The translations under genes were made by a program, and so were the position numbers. The notes under the pieces were generated by a model. The model saw only the letters and a program-made list of their open reading frames with translations, was not told where the DNA came from and made no database searches. From Vitellaria paradoxa (Eukaryota > Streptophyta > Magnoliopsida > Ericales > Sapotaceae), in assembly GCA_019916065.1 (NCBI GenBank), contig CM034240.1, positions 19,515,894 through 19,579,893 of the forward strand: a DNA stretch of 64,000 bases. Direction: 5' to 3'. Positions 34,980-48,898 of this stretch are shown here, piece by piece. Each line of letters begins with the position of its first letter. The stretch's first letter is position 1.

Positions 34980-36497
34980 ACAATTCCTATACCAACCTGC
35001 TTGAATATGGAAAGAGTTCAAAGTCTATCTAATTATCGTCACACTATCGTTAGAAAAAGAATTCAATACGTATATACATAAATTACAACCATGTTTGACT
35101 GTACAAATAAAGATTTAATCACACACACATCTCGTGTACATTTCTCTCTATATTTATACTATTATAATAAACAAAAAAAGGAAGTCTTTGGTTGAGACTC
35201 AAATTTGAGGAAGTTCTAAATTTGGTGAACCGATTTTCGTTCTTTCTTTAATACTTTCCAATCTCCCACAACTACAAATGATTTTAAAGAAATTTAAAAG
35301 AAAATTTTAGTAATTAAGTAAATTCAACTTTGCAAGAATTAAGTACTCTTTTTAATCACCCATTAATTACTTTTACATATACAACATTTAAAACTTACTA
35401 TCTATTATTTTCACAAGTATTTCATTATTTTTTATTTTAATTTTGCTTGATAACTCATGTAGAAATATAAGAAAAAATAAAATAAGACAAATAAAAATAT
35501 CAATAAAAAAAAAGTTCACACACAGATTGTGTGCATCTACAAACTAGTGGTTTATTATGTACTCTTTTTTCTTTCTATCAAATGGGAATATTATTGTGAC
35601 ATTATTTTTATTTAATAATAATTTTGTATATTAAATTATATTTGTCGTAATCTTATTTTTGGTCCCAATTTATATAGAATAGATAGTCATTGGGCATTGG
35701 GAAGAGAAGACATTCAAATCCGAATTAGCGAAGTTGGGACCAAAAAAAGCCATTTGCTTATTTGTAGTAACAAATGACCAAAAATATATATATATATATA
35801 TGATTTTATTTGTAGTAATCCTATGTTTTTGACTGGTGAATTTTATATAATTTGATTTTATTTACTGAGAATTTTTATCAATTCTTATATTTGAAATTAA
35901 AATAAAATTTTATTAGTTAAATTTAATTTAATTTCATAACTTCAATTTTGAGATTTTTATATTATCTAAAATCTAATTCAAAATAATAGAATTTGATAAA
36001 AAAATTATTTTTTTCTTAACCTATATAAGTAAATGAACAAATTTACCTCCATATATCCTATTTATCATATTTTTTATTTTCTATTAACATGATCAAATTT
36101 GATATTTTTATTAAATCAAGTCAAGTAAATTCAATTCAATTCTTAACTCTAAACATGTGCTCCAAATACAAAATTTCATTTATCAAATTAAATTAATTAT
36201 AAAAGAAAATTGTTTCTTTATCAAATTAAATCAATTATAAAATAAAAATGTTTCTAAATAAAGTGTAAGTATTTTTCATTTTAATTATTTGAACTTGAAT
36301 TATTATGTTATTTAAATATATATATGCCAACTTGATATATTTTAAATTGAATACAGGTCAAATAATTTTGCAGAATACTTAAAAAATAATAGAAAAGAAA
36401 AGGGGAAAACAAGGTTAGAATTTATAAAAGGAAAGGAAGTTGAAAGGGAATGAAGCTTAAGAGATTAAAAATCTATATAAAAATATAGCTCATAATT

Positions 36498-36532
<35 letters not shown>

Positions 36533-38390
36533 ACTGCTAAATTTATTTAATGATCAAAATTATTTTTTTCTCTCTCCACTTTGATTCTCGTTTCAAGTCA
36601 CTTCCCATAAAAACACAATCTCTTACTCTTTCATATATTTTTAATATTTTTTATCTATAAAGTTTTTAAATTAATATTTCAAAAAAAGTGATAATATTTG
36701 TAATAAATAATAAAATTTTACATATTTATTAAATAATGTACGGATTACCTCTTAGCTAAAGTCAATTAAATTTTTTTATTTAAAACAATGATATTTAAAC
36801 TTTAATTTTCTTTAAAAATTTATTAAAACTAAATATTTAAATAAAAATTTTAATTTTATTGTGCTTGATAATTAAATTTTGAATACATACACTTTTACAC
36901 TCTTTGTATCATTTATATAACAACGAAATTAAAAATTTTAAATTTTGTATATTTATAATCATTGATATGCTCAATAGTCAGAGTTATTTTTATATTTTTT
37001 CTACTTTAGTTATCTTTTCTATCATTTCATATGAAAATATACTCTCTTATTCTTCCTATATTTTTTTGAATACTTTTTATATAAAAGTTTTTAAATTAAT
37101 ATTTTAAAAAATGTGATAAAATCTTACACATTTATTAAACACTGCATGAATATCCTTATTTTTTTTATTAGTGATTTTTATTTTTATAATTTTTTATATA
37201 GATTTACTTTATAAATTTAAATTCAAGCTATTTACACGTTAAAATATATTTATGTGCTTCCAAACATTAGCAATTACTACTAAATTTATAATATTAGATT
37301 GCTTTTAACGTCTTTGTACCCCGAAAATAAAAATGATCAGGAGGAGGAAGGCACATAAAATGGTAGTTGGGCAGTTATAATTTTATGTTTGACCTCAGTC
37401 AATTTATTAAAAATTAATAAGTTTTGTTTATTTTATTTTCTTAAATAGATATATTATATGAAGAGTGCATTTATAGTGAAAAAAGTTAATAAAATTTAAT
37501 AAAAATTATGAATTTATAATTTTTGTAGTAAAATAAAAAATAAATAATTTTTAAAAATTTTTAATATTTCTCAACAAATATCAGAACTCAAATGAAACTA
37601 AAGCTAGATAACTGAAATCTAAGCCTTGAGTAACTAAAGATGTGATACGGCTGTCAGCGACTAGCAAGCCCATACTTTGGGCCCACAGCAACTTGTAAGG
37701 CTTCCAAATTGAGGCGCAAGAGCGGAAGAGCTCAAGCTAATCCCTTGGCCCATAACAAAACAATGCGGGGAACACGTTTTGCGTTTTGTACAATTATTTT
37801 ACGGATCATATTATATAATTAATTAAATATATTATATTTACATAAAATTATCACAATAACGAGAATATTTATAAATTTATCGTTTTAAAATAATAAAGTT
37901 ATATAAATTATATATTTTAATTACAACGTTATTATCACCTCATCACTATATTTACATTTTTATGATATATATATATATATATATACACACACTTAATAAC
38001 TAGAATAGTATTTTTTTTATTTTACTGTCTATACAAAATAAATTAATATGGTGTGGTGAAATAATATTGTAGTGACAAATCTTGTATATTTATTAAATAA
38101 ATTCCTCTTTATGATCAGACATGTAAAATCTTAAGGTGGTCCATGCCATTCATTTTTTGTGTTTCATATTCAAATTTTATCATTTATAATTTATTTATTA
38201 TTTCGTTATCGTATAGCTCAAATATAAAATTTTATCAAATTTATAACTCATTTTTGTATTAAATTAAAATAACTCAGATTTATATGTTTGATTGTTTTGA
38301 AATGTAGTTTAATTTAAATTTGATCTATTAATTATGATGAATTTAAAACAATTATCTTAACGGTAATTAGTTTGAAATTATTCACAAAAA
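34980..38390. other. Gene-free AT-rich DNA
   Basis: More than 3 kb without a supportable gene. It holds TA microsatellites (35787-35800, 36500-36529, 37966-37984) and a short GC-richer island at 37640-37790 that shows no open frame or RNA fold I can identify. Confidence 0.5.
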
Positions 38391-38392
38391 AA

Positions 38393-38660
38393 GGAGTTAA
38401 TTACATTTTATCAAATGAGGCTTGTTTCAAAAATACAAGATTACCCTCTACTTTAAACTCCACACATAACCCTAAGTGATTTGGATTAAATTACAAAGTT
38501 GATAAAATTTATTAAATTTAACTGGGTTTATATATCATAATTGAAAATTAGTTAGAGATTTTTTTTTTTTTTTTTTGCGAAAATGAATAGATAAAATTAT
38601 ACTTTTACCTAAATAAAATATTTATTTTTCATTTTTGAAAGACACTGAAGACGCAACTTA
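38393..38660. repeat. Truncated relative of the MITE at 57911
   Basis: AGTTAATTACATTTTATC is followed by blocks shared in order with 57911-58200 (TTACCCTCTACTTTAAACTC, TGATTTGGATTAAATT, AACTGGGTTTATAT, AAATGAATAGATAAAATTATACTTTTAC). The right half is missing or strongly diverged. Confidence 0.55.
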
Positions 38661-38749
38661 TAGGCAAATTTACTCCTATTTTCATTAATAACATCTTTCA
38701 AACAATCATATATGCCCTTGTGACAAGTGAGACATTAATCTAGGTAAAT

Positions 38750-38957
38750 TTAGGGCCTATTTGATGGCAAGTAAAAAATTTCAAACTTTCTCCATCAAAA
38801 GTTACTTAACACATAAAAAAGTTACCACGCGCAAAATCATCTACTTTTGTTTTTAATTTTTATAAGTTTTTCTGAAACACATAAAAGAGATATATATTGA
38901 TTTTTGGTCAAAAGTTATTAAAAGTCAATAAAAATTTATAAACCAAACAAACTCTTA
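38750..38957. mobile_element. Short PIF/Harbinger-type MITE, TTA target duplication
   Basis: The insert at 38753-38954 (202 bp) sits between TTA at 38750-38752 and 38955-38957. Ends are GGGCCTATTTGATGG and, reversed, GAGTTTGTTTGGTTT. Confidence 0.7.
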
Positions 38958-41647
38958 ATAGATTTAGCCAATTCTACAATTTAATCCATACCACAATAGA
39001 GTCATGTATTGATTTCTAAATAAGTTTGTATTTTGGATAAAACTTCAGGAGATAAATCGTAGTTACTCTAAAAATTAATCATACTAAAATAATAACAACT
39101 GATCTATACTAATCAAAATAATTTATATTTGTAATAAAAATTAATCTCAAATTGTCTCATTATAAATCCATACCTATCCAATTAAAACCAACTTCTATTG
39201 AGTTATCATTTGGAGCTCCAACCAATTTTAAAAAATTACAAAAATTCTAACTTTTTAAACTTCAAAAAAATTGTCAATATCCGTTGGAACAAGCAATTAT
39301 GGTGCATTTCAACAGATTTTGACAAATTTTTTAAAAAATTAAATTGATATTTGTACCCAAAAATTTCACAGAATTCTAAAAATTTTCAAAACTCTCCACT
39401 AAAATTTTGTCACGTATCACTTTATATAATTTTTAACAACTTTATATCAATTCAACAACAAACATTCAACCATCATTTCAAAATATCTTTTTACACTTCA
39501 AATTCTAAAAAATTTCATTTTTAGTTTTTTTTGTTTTATCACTCAAACGGTCGCTAAGATACCAAACCGGAATTTTACATTTTGGAAGAAAATGATAAAA
39601 AAAAAAAGAAGCTAAAACCAAATGAGGTCAACCTCATTCGTTTTAAAGTGATCTCAAACTTGGCTGGGGAAGATCCATATCATTTCAAAACTAATAAAAT
39701 GATCAACGGTGAACTCTATTTTCAGTGAACTTGGCACTAGGGATCAACAACATGTACGGCAGATAATACAAACGATTATAGGCTCCGTTTGATACGTAAA
39801 AACAAATTTCAAAAAATTTTATAAATTTTTGTTAATTTTATATCATATTAATTTTTTTCTTTTATTATATGTATTACGAACTCTCAATTTATTTCAATAT
39901 ATCTAAATTTATCTTATTTTATTTTACCTTAAACTCACTTATATTATACACTGTATATATATATATATATATATATACACCTATGCAAAGATGCATAGAG
40001 CAACTTGCCTTCTCGTGCTTAGTGGGCTCGTTGTGCTAATTTTTAAGTTTTTATTGTATTATTATTATTATTTTTCAATTCTTATCCAGTTCTTGCCCTT
40101 TGTTTGTATCCCTCTCCCCCCGCCCCAAAAAAAAAAAAAGAAGACGTGTCTCATCCTGCTTGCTTCTATGTCTGCGCCGCTTGGCTTCGGCTCCATAAAT
40201 ACTCCACGTACTTTTTTTTCTTTCTTTTTTTTCTTTTTTTTCTTTTTATCTTAAAGCTAAGGTTGCTTTTGGTCGCTGTAGGTAGCTTCGTAATACTCAA
40301 CCTGCGCTCACTTTTTTTCCCAACAAATCACCGTTTAATTAATTTGTGTTAATTTTCAGTTTATTTCATTTAAAATTATTATAAATATAAAATAATATTT
40401 CTTATTTAAAAATTAATGACAGAAACATAAACGGTGAAAAATATAAGTTAATTGGATGAGTGTAGTCAAACTAATTTCGTAATATAATATATATGAAATA
40501 TTATAAAATAATATATACAACACAATTCCAAAATTTGCCATAAATTTTTATAAAAATTCTATAAAATTCTAATTTTTTTTTCAACTCCATATTACTGCCG
40601 TCAATTTTGAAAAATGGTATATCTACTATTAAAAAAATTGTAACAAAGCCAGCAAGTATGTTATCTAAAAAAAATGTCAAATAACAACACGCTTACGAAA
40701 GTTTAAAACAATGTGCACCATAATCTAACCATAGAAAACTGACACAACTATTTATAACTCCAAAAATCTTCATAAAACTTTATAAAACACTAATTTTTTT
40801 TATTTTTCTTTAATCAGATTTTAATCAAATTTCGTTACGTATTACTTGTATATTAAGTTTTAATAACTCTTTTTTCAAACCAAACATCAGTATCCAAAAA
40901 CTCTAAAAGTTAGTTGAGACTCCAAACTTCAAAAAGTTACACTTATGAGATTTTATGGCTAAATTTGAAATTACAAAGAGGTCCATAATATATAATATAT
41001 ACCCAAGTAATTTTATCTTAATTATTTTTTCTTATTTATTATTTTCTTTCATATTTAATCAAATTTTTCACTTGCACTCGTGTTTCCGTATGGTAGTTTT
41101 AACATTTTGACAGCTAAATTTATATTTATTTATGATTTGTTTGGAGTGAAAATTTAGTTAAAAAAAGAAATAAAATAAAAAATATGAAAGCAATTGAGAA
41201 AACTAGACACATTCTTATTAAAAAAATACAATAAATTAAAATGTATTTATTAACATATTAATTTTTAAATTCTATTAATTTTTCTTTTTTCAAATTTAAT
41301 GTCTATTTAGAATCTTTATTTGATTTTTTGTTACAATGCAAACGAGAAAAATAAATTTGAGTCTATTATTTTTTAATCTTTTAACTAACCTGATTCAAAT
41401 TCAATTTTAGGATATATTTGAACTGAGATTTTAACGAAGAAAAATAAAAGTAGAGAGAAAGGAAAAAATAAAAAAAGTAAGAAAAAGAAAATATATATAC
41501 AAATTAAAATATATATTTCTTTAAATAAATATAAAATATAAAAATAAAAATGATTCATTAAAATTTTATTTTTTTTAAATTTGACACATTTTCTTTTCTA
41601 TCTTAAACTAATTTCCCATTTGGAAAGTAAGAGAGTTTCTCAGCTTT
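38958..41647. other. Gene-free AT-rich DNA
   Basis: No gene is supported. A homopyrimidine/homopurine stretch at 40110-40260 (C-rich, A13, T-rich) and a TA run at 39954-39975 stand out. Several fragments resemble MITE interiors (TTTTATAAA..AATTTTTAT) without definable ends, for example near 39784. Confidence 0.45.
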
Positions 41648-41992
41648 TGAGGTGACATTTAGTTTATTTTTGTATTTTATATTTATTTTTTTATTTTCTA
41701 TTTTAAACTCATTTACCATTTTGTGCTTTTAAAAATAAGAAAAACAGTTCAAAATGCATTTAATCACTTGTGTTTTTCAAAACTTATTTTAGAAGATATA
41801 AAATGAGTCTACATATGAAATAAAAAATGACAAAAAGTCATATTGAGCGTTTTTAACTCAAAATAAAGAAAATTTCAAAATAAAGAAAACATAACATTTT
41901 TTGTTTCCTTATTTTGAGATTTTAAATATAAAACACATAAAATAGAAATAGAAAATAGAAAAAAAAATCAAAAATTAAACCAAATGAAACCA
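41648..41992. mobile_element. AT-rich MITE, copy 2 of the three-copy family
   Basis: Starts GAGGTGACATTTAGTTTATT and ends TTAAACCAAATGAAACC, an imperfect inverted repeat. The interior aligns with the copies at 17264 and 42116. Confidence 0.65.
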
Positions 41993-42115
41993 ATTTTTTG
42001 GTTTTTTTTAAAATAATCAAATTAACTTTCTTATAATTTTTAAACTTTTTTAAACTCTAAATGACAAAAATGTTAAATTAATACAAAAAAGTTAAAAAAT
42101 TAGGTACTAACAAAT

Positions 42116-42445
42116 TAGATATTATTTGATTTATTTTTTCATTTTTTGTTTTCTATTTGTATTTTTTATTTTGAACTCATTTTTTATTTTATACTTTTAA
42201 AAACAAGAAAATTAGTTCAAAATTCGTTTGTTACTTGTGCTTGCAAAATTTATTTTAAAAAAACACAAAATAAGTTTATACATGAAATGAAAAATGATAA
42301 AAAAGTCATTTTGAGAGTTTTTAACTCAAAACAATAAAAATTTCGAAATAAAAAAAATGAAATATTTTCTTTTTTTATTTTAAAAATTTTAACATATAAA
42401 ACACAAATAAAAAACAAAAAGTAGTAAGTAAATTAAATGTCATCT
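42116..42445. mobile_element. AT-rich MITE, copy 3 of the three-copy family
   Basis: Starts AGATATTATTTGATTTATTT and ends TAAATTAAATGTCATCT in inverted register. It lies only ~125 bp from copy 2 in the same orientation, about 250 bp upstream of the DUF639 5' region, so the pair forms a direct repeat near that promoter. Confidence 0.65.
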
Positions 42446-42828
42446 TCATTTTTATTTTTTTAAATTAAAATATTAATTTTTAATAGTGGGCTAATAATTA
42501 GTTAAAAAAATTATTTTTTTTTGTCTTCCAAAACACACCTAAACAAATACACGAATATTAAATTCGCTTCCTCATTAAATTCATGGTACAAATTCAATCT
42601 TAACATTCCTTTTTTTTCCCTACAGCGAACGACGAAACTGTAACAGCAATGTGCTTGTGAAGTCTCCTTGACGAGGGAACTCCTTGCTTGGGGGATTGAT
42701 CGATCGCGCCTCATTTTGCTGCGTCACAAGGCTCGCACTTACCTATATTCTTATCCAACACACCATTTTCTTTATTCCCAAAACCCCAAATCGGGACGCA
42801 ATCCAATGGACTGTCCTTTCATGGGAAG

Positions 42829-42864
<36 letters not shown>

Positions 42865-43438
42865 CATCTTTCTTTGCCTACCCGCTTCTTCTTAGATGCT
42901 CGAGTTTCGAAGATTGGTGAGCTGAGTTTGTTGAGAAGGGTTTAATGGGTGTAATCTGAAGTGGGTTTGGTCAGATGCTGCTGATAGTGGAAAAATTTGA
43001 GGGGCGAAATTGATTCCAGGGTCTTTATCGTACATTTTCCAGGTAAATTGTTTTCTGTTGTGCTGTTTGTAAACTGTTGGCGAATTTGGTAATTGGGTTT
43101 TCATTGACAAGATGGGTGAGGATTACCCTGAAATGGGTAGTTGAGTTTCAAAAGCCAAGCATGGTGCTTGACCTTTGATACAAAGTTGTGGTTTATTTGC
43201 AAAATTAATACTTGGGTTTTGAATGGGTAGGTATTTGATGAGTAATCTTTGATGCTTTTTTGAGAAATTTTAATAACAAAAAGCATTTTTGGAACAGTTG
43301 GGTGCTTGAGTTTTGAACTAAAAGAGGTAGTGTTTGTTGAGCATGGGCGTAAGCCTTAGTTCTTGACCATTTGGCAAGTGATTTTATCATAATTCGTAGG
43401 TTGTTTCCCTTGGATTGCATAGAGGGGGGAAATTAGAG
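42446..43438 (+). promoter_or_regulatory. Promoter and 5' UTR of the DUF639 gene, with leader intron
   Basis: GC content rises sharply after 42600. A (GA)n run at 42832-42863 is a common feature close to plant transcription starts. The leader appears spliced: ATTTTCCAG|GTAAATT at 43042/43043 and TTCGTAG|GTTG at 43399/43400 are a good donor and acceptor, removing a 357-bp intron 39 bp upstream of the start codon. The start site is not determinable by eye. Confidence 0.5.
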
Positions 43439-46400
43439 ATGGCTATGGTGAGCAAAACCCGAAATATGCTGGAGGGTCTGGTAAGAGAAGGATCATTCAA
43501 ATGGTTGATTAAGAACCGGACTTCTTTTGGCGAAGAGATTGAGGAGATCGGAAGTTCTCCATCGGCTGGAAGGAACTGGATACCAGAACTGTCTCCCGTG
43601 GCAAATATTGTCGTCCGTAGATGTTCAAAGTAAGTTGCTGCAATGCATATTTTACTCTGCATTGTTTTTGCTTCTTCTTCATTTTTTATGATTTTACCCC
43701 CATCTATCTGGGGCTTATATTTTATTGGGCTCCTAGTATAACTCCCTGCCACAATGATCCACATGTTGAATCACATGCAATGCATATTTCCCTGTTTGCT
43801 GGACACATGTTTACTACATTTAGTTTATGTGTGCTGATTATTCTTTGTAATCATACTTAAAAACTCTGTTCGTGGAAAAAAAAAAAATAAAATAAAACAA
43901 TAAATGATGCAGAATCCTAGGCATTTCTACAAGTGAACTTCAAGAAAACTTTGGCGTGGAGGCTTCTGATTCTATAAAGCATCCATCACAGTATGCAAGG
44001 AACATTTTGGAATACTGTTGTTTCAGGGCTCTTGCTCTATCAACACAAGTGATAGGTTATCTAGAAGACAAAAAGTTCCGACGCCTAACATTTGACATGA
44101 TGCTTGCTTGGGAGTTTCCAGCTGCTTCTAGCCAACCGCTTCTCAATGTATGTCGTATTTGTTCAATTGCACATCTTAATTTAATAGTAAAGCACTACCT
44201 TCTTAGCAGTACGGAGACCAACCATTCCATTCATTAAGGATTTCATCTCTCTCTCTCTCTCTCTATGTATATACACATATTTATTTGTTTATGCTGCTTA
44301 TAAGAATGATAAATATACATATATATGGATGTACTAAGAAGCATGGATACTCTAACTTGATGATTTTCAAAATATGAAAGACACGACCCCCTGGGGGGGA
44401 CTCGATAAAAATATTTATATTTTTATATGTTTTATAAATTAATATTTTATTAAAATACAATGGAAATAATGCAATATAACACTAATTAAAATTAAAACTC
44501 ATGTATTTCATAGCTTAAAAGTTAGGAAAGAGGTTGCATAATGATTAAATTCCATCCAAAATTATAATAAACTGTTTTTCATAACTTAAAATTCAACAAA
44601 GAAATTATGAAACATAAAAATAAAAATTTTAAGGTGAGTTTGTAACGTGTCCAACATGAGATTATGATATGTCCAAAATGAGATTGTGACATGTCTAAAT
44701 TGTGTCTCTAAAAAAAAAAAAAAAAAAAAAAATGCAATAAGGCAAAAGATGAGTCCAACGTGTATTTGAGCACTTTGTGAGCCTCAACTCACATATGGTA
44801 ACTTGATGGTGAGTCCGCGATTCTTAGTCTGTGTTTATATACTTGATAAGTACATCTCTATATATATAATACTTATGCCATTCCATAAACTTTGCAGTAA
44901 GTTTCACTAATTGACATCAAGTTTCACTAATTGACATCTTTCCTTTGTTTAGCTCCTTTTAAGGTATTTTCCTTCTCCTAGCCGCCCATGTATGAAAATG
45001 GGGCCTTTACTTGGCCTTTTTGACATTGGTCTGGGTTCTTGTGGCCATTTTTTATTTTGTAGGTGGATGAGGATGTAACCATTGGGATTGAGGCATTTTC
45101 TCGAATTGCTTCAGCTGTTCCCATCATTGCTAATGTGGTCATCAGTGATAATCTATTTGAGGTGCTTACAACAGCAACTAGTGGTCGGCTGCAGTTTTCT
45201 GTCTATGACAAGTATCTCAGTGGATTAGAAAGGTCACCATTTTCCCCTTTATTAACTTTTTTATTCCTTACTTTCTTGCCACGAGGGGATGCTAATGAAT
45301 TTACTTCTTTGATGGCTTTCTTTATTTGAGGCAATCATATCAGGTGTTGCTTTCTTTATTCTGTTACTGTTGATGACAAAATTTTGAAAATTTTGAAAAT
45401 TTTGAAAATTTACCTGTTGGTTTTTTGTTGTTTAACATCATGTTCTTTTCTATGCTAGCTTAACTATAAAAATTGTCATGGGATAATTGGTGGCTAGACT
45501 TTTCCTTTGGTAACTGTGGTTATGCCATGCAAGATTTTCATAATTGTTGTAATTAATGCAAACTTTCTGGAACTAATGAGATAAAAGAACTTTTTCTTTG
45601 TTCTCTTCCATGATATAGGTGTTAAACCCTCTAGTTTATATTGCCATGTAAACTGACTCGTTTGCCTTGGGATTTGAAATATAGTTCATACTAATCTTTT
45701 AGATTATCACATACACCACTATAGGTATAGGATGGGGAATCATACATGCAAGTAGGATAATTGGTTAGTCAATCATCTTCTCTATCACTGTCATGTTGCT
45801 AGGGATATTTGGATAACAATTTATTTGTGTTCGGGCTGAAAATTTCCAATGTAAGCCCTACAAGGAATGTCCAAAATGAGTTTGTGACGTGTCCAAATTT
45901 TAAGGTGAGTCTGACATCTCGCCTTGTGTTGCTCGAGCACGTGGAGGGCTTAAACTGGAGTTTAGCATACTCCTTGATTGGAATGCAGTAGGTGATGCTG
46001 ATCTCAGCTGTGGCTTTGTTGCTCTTTGGGCCTAAGCTTGTTAGAGAGGGAGCGACAAAAGACTTGGCATTTATAGCATTATGTGTTATATGGAATATTT
46101 GGCAAGAAAAGATGAGCTTTTTTGAAGGAATGGAGAAACCTATTCGTAGTGTTAAGGGAATTATTCTTGTTTCCTCTTATAGTTGTTGAACTGTCCCTTC
46201 ATGTTACTGAATTTTGTTGATTTTTAGGCAACATTTATATGCCTGTAATTATAGGCTTTGTGGGTAATTAATGTTGAGTCCTTATACATGAAATTGTTAA
46301 GGGGCATTCCCCTTTTGAGGCATCCTTTTTATGAATGTACTTTACTTACCCCATAAAAGTTAGAATTTCCAAACAAATATTGATGAAGTAAAATTTAATT

Positions 46401-48843
46401 GCAGATGTCCAACATCTGTGGATGCCGTGTAATTCTAGAAAAAAGTTAAAAATGTTACGAGTCAAGAAAACTTCTTCGCCCAAATATCTTATTCTTCAAC
46501 CTTAATGCAATGCATTTTTTTTCCTCATTTTTTTTTGGTTAATAAAAATAAGAAAAATTTTTATTTTGACTCTGATCTAACAGTTGTAAAAGACCCTAAA
46601 TATCAAAGTTTGCTTTCTAGTATGGTGCAACTATTGTGTTGATGTCTTCATTGTTTATGATGAACAATTTTTTACTAAATTTATTGCGAAAGAGGTTGGT
46701 TGGAATGCCTTGAATTCATGAAAATATTGGGGACAAGGTGAAACTGAAATTGCTTGGTTGTGTGTAATTTTTGCCAGAGTAACAGTGTTAATAAAACAAG
46801 TAGAAAGATAATATTGTATAGTCAAGGAGCTTTTTGTAGTTTTTAAATGGTTAGGGATGGTCCCTGTAATTAACATTAAAATATATAAAAATAACCATGA
46901 GTAAGTGACATTAGACTGCAAACTAACAGCATGTTTGGTTTGAGGGAAAATTGGGGGGGGGGGAAGGGGAGGAAAGATTGTTTTCCTTTGTTTGGTTGGG
47001 AAGGAAAAATGCGAATGAAAGAAAAATGGGTGGAAAAGTCTTCCATCCCACCCTCCAATTTTGCTCCATTCACTTTTGGGCAGAGAGGGAGAGAAGGAGG
47101 AGAGAAGGGAGAGAGAAAGTCTCTCTCTCTCTCTCTTTTTAGTAAGTAAATCTCTCTTTTTTTATTCAAACTATGGGGCCCATCTTATTTTAAAATAATT
47201 TTTTTAAATAAAGTTTTAGATTGTAATATATATACATTTATTAATTTATGCATTTTTTTTACTCATTTCTTTTTTTCTAACCAAACAGCACAAAGGAATG
47301 AAAGTTTTTCATCATAGGACAGAAAATTCATCTGTTCCCATTTTCTTTTCTTTCACTCTTATATCCACCCTGCTAAACATAGCATAAAGGAAGGGCATAA
47401 TGTTGATAGCAGTTGTACATCAATGGAGTTCTCTATAATTTTTAAATGGTTTGGCGAGGTCTCTCTAATTGCATTAGTGTCTAGGGGAGGTCAATGTAAT
47501 TAAAGGAATTTTTACTGGGCATATTATGATATCCAACGAGGGATGTTGGACATGTATCTCATATCCTTATTCCTTAACAAGAGCTGGGTTTTCGGCATGA
47601 CTAGTTGAAGGTTAGTATTCTCCCAAATGTAACCCTGGGGATTTGAGGATCATTCTGAGTCTTGTCTGTTAAGACATTAAAATAAATATACCTAGAGTGA
47701 ACAAGTGGAAAAGTACTAAATAACTTTACCACTGGTATTTGAGGATCATTCAAGTCTAAAACTGAAATAATTATACCTAGAGTGGAATAAGTGGACAAGT
47801 AATAAATATGCTACTTTACCACTTGTATTTAACTAAAAGGAAGGGGCCAATATTTCCATCTTCTTTTCCCGTTGAATTGGAGATTTTTTGGAAAATGGCC
47901 TTATAAACTTTTGGTTTGACCTACAATTTCTGGCTATTGTTATGGTTTTTCCTTGAAATTTGCTGCTGTAAATTTGCACTGATAAAAACGTGATGAATGC
48001 ATGATGCATACATGAAGATATGGGACTGCAATTGTTGATCAATTGTTGCCACGATATTTTCTGATTCTTGAATATTATTATTATTTTTTTTTGGTAACCC
48101 GGAACCCTCATCGGTTTATTGGAGTCCTCAACGAACCGCGTAGACTTGAATTTGTTAATGCATACTGATGTGCTTGGATGATGAATTTCTTTCCACGAAC
48201 TCTCAGCCAGTATGAGGAGTTGTCGAGGAATTAGGTAACAGGATTCTGGTGAAAGAGTCTCACCTTCCAGAGTGAAGTATTGTTTATGGATTCTACAGAT
48301 AGAAATCTTGATATTAGGTTGTCATTAACTTCTTATACAGTTTTTCATGATACGCTTGATAGTATGACCATACAAGCCTCTTTTACCTCCATTATCTTGT
48401 GGGGGGTTAGGGGAACTTGTTAGTGGTCCATCTCACACTATGGTGATATATATACACAAATTGTTGTATGATAAAAAGTATAGATACGGATAAGAGATAC
48501 AGACACAAAATGGATGCGAACATGGATACAACAATTTTAAAAAAATTTGGATATGGACATGGTATAAGTTATACATGTGAATATGACATTCACAATAAAA
48601 GTAATTTAATAATTCAATCCATAATTCAATATACTAAACATAACAAAATACAAGATAAAAGATTTTATAATTTTAGGAGATTTTGGCTGCAATTTAGGTT
48701 TGTCTTAATTATATGTTGGAAAAACAAATGATAAATATGCACCACTTGGAGTGTCCAGCAGGGGAGTGTCTTAAGAATATGTGTTTGATAAGTGTCGGAT
48801 ACAGATGTGGTGCTCATCTTGAAGTGTCCATTCATCATAGGTT

Positions 48844-48898
<55 letters not shown>

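Noticed and set aside
45992..46189. 65-codon frame taken as a small gene
   Set aside because: AFIALCVIWNIWQE and the following residues match the C-terminal part of plant LINE ORF2; it is a transposon fragment in an intron.
47133..47160. Fourth minimal LINE tail (minus strand ACTTACTAAAAA between GAGAGA repeats)
   Set aside because: The flanking repeats are part of a GA/CT microsatellite, so a target duplication cannot be distinguished from the simple repeat.
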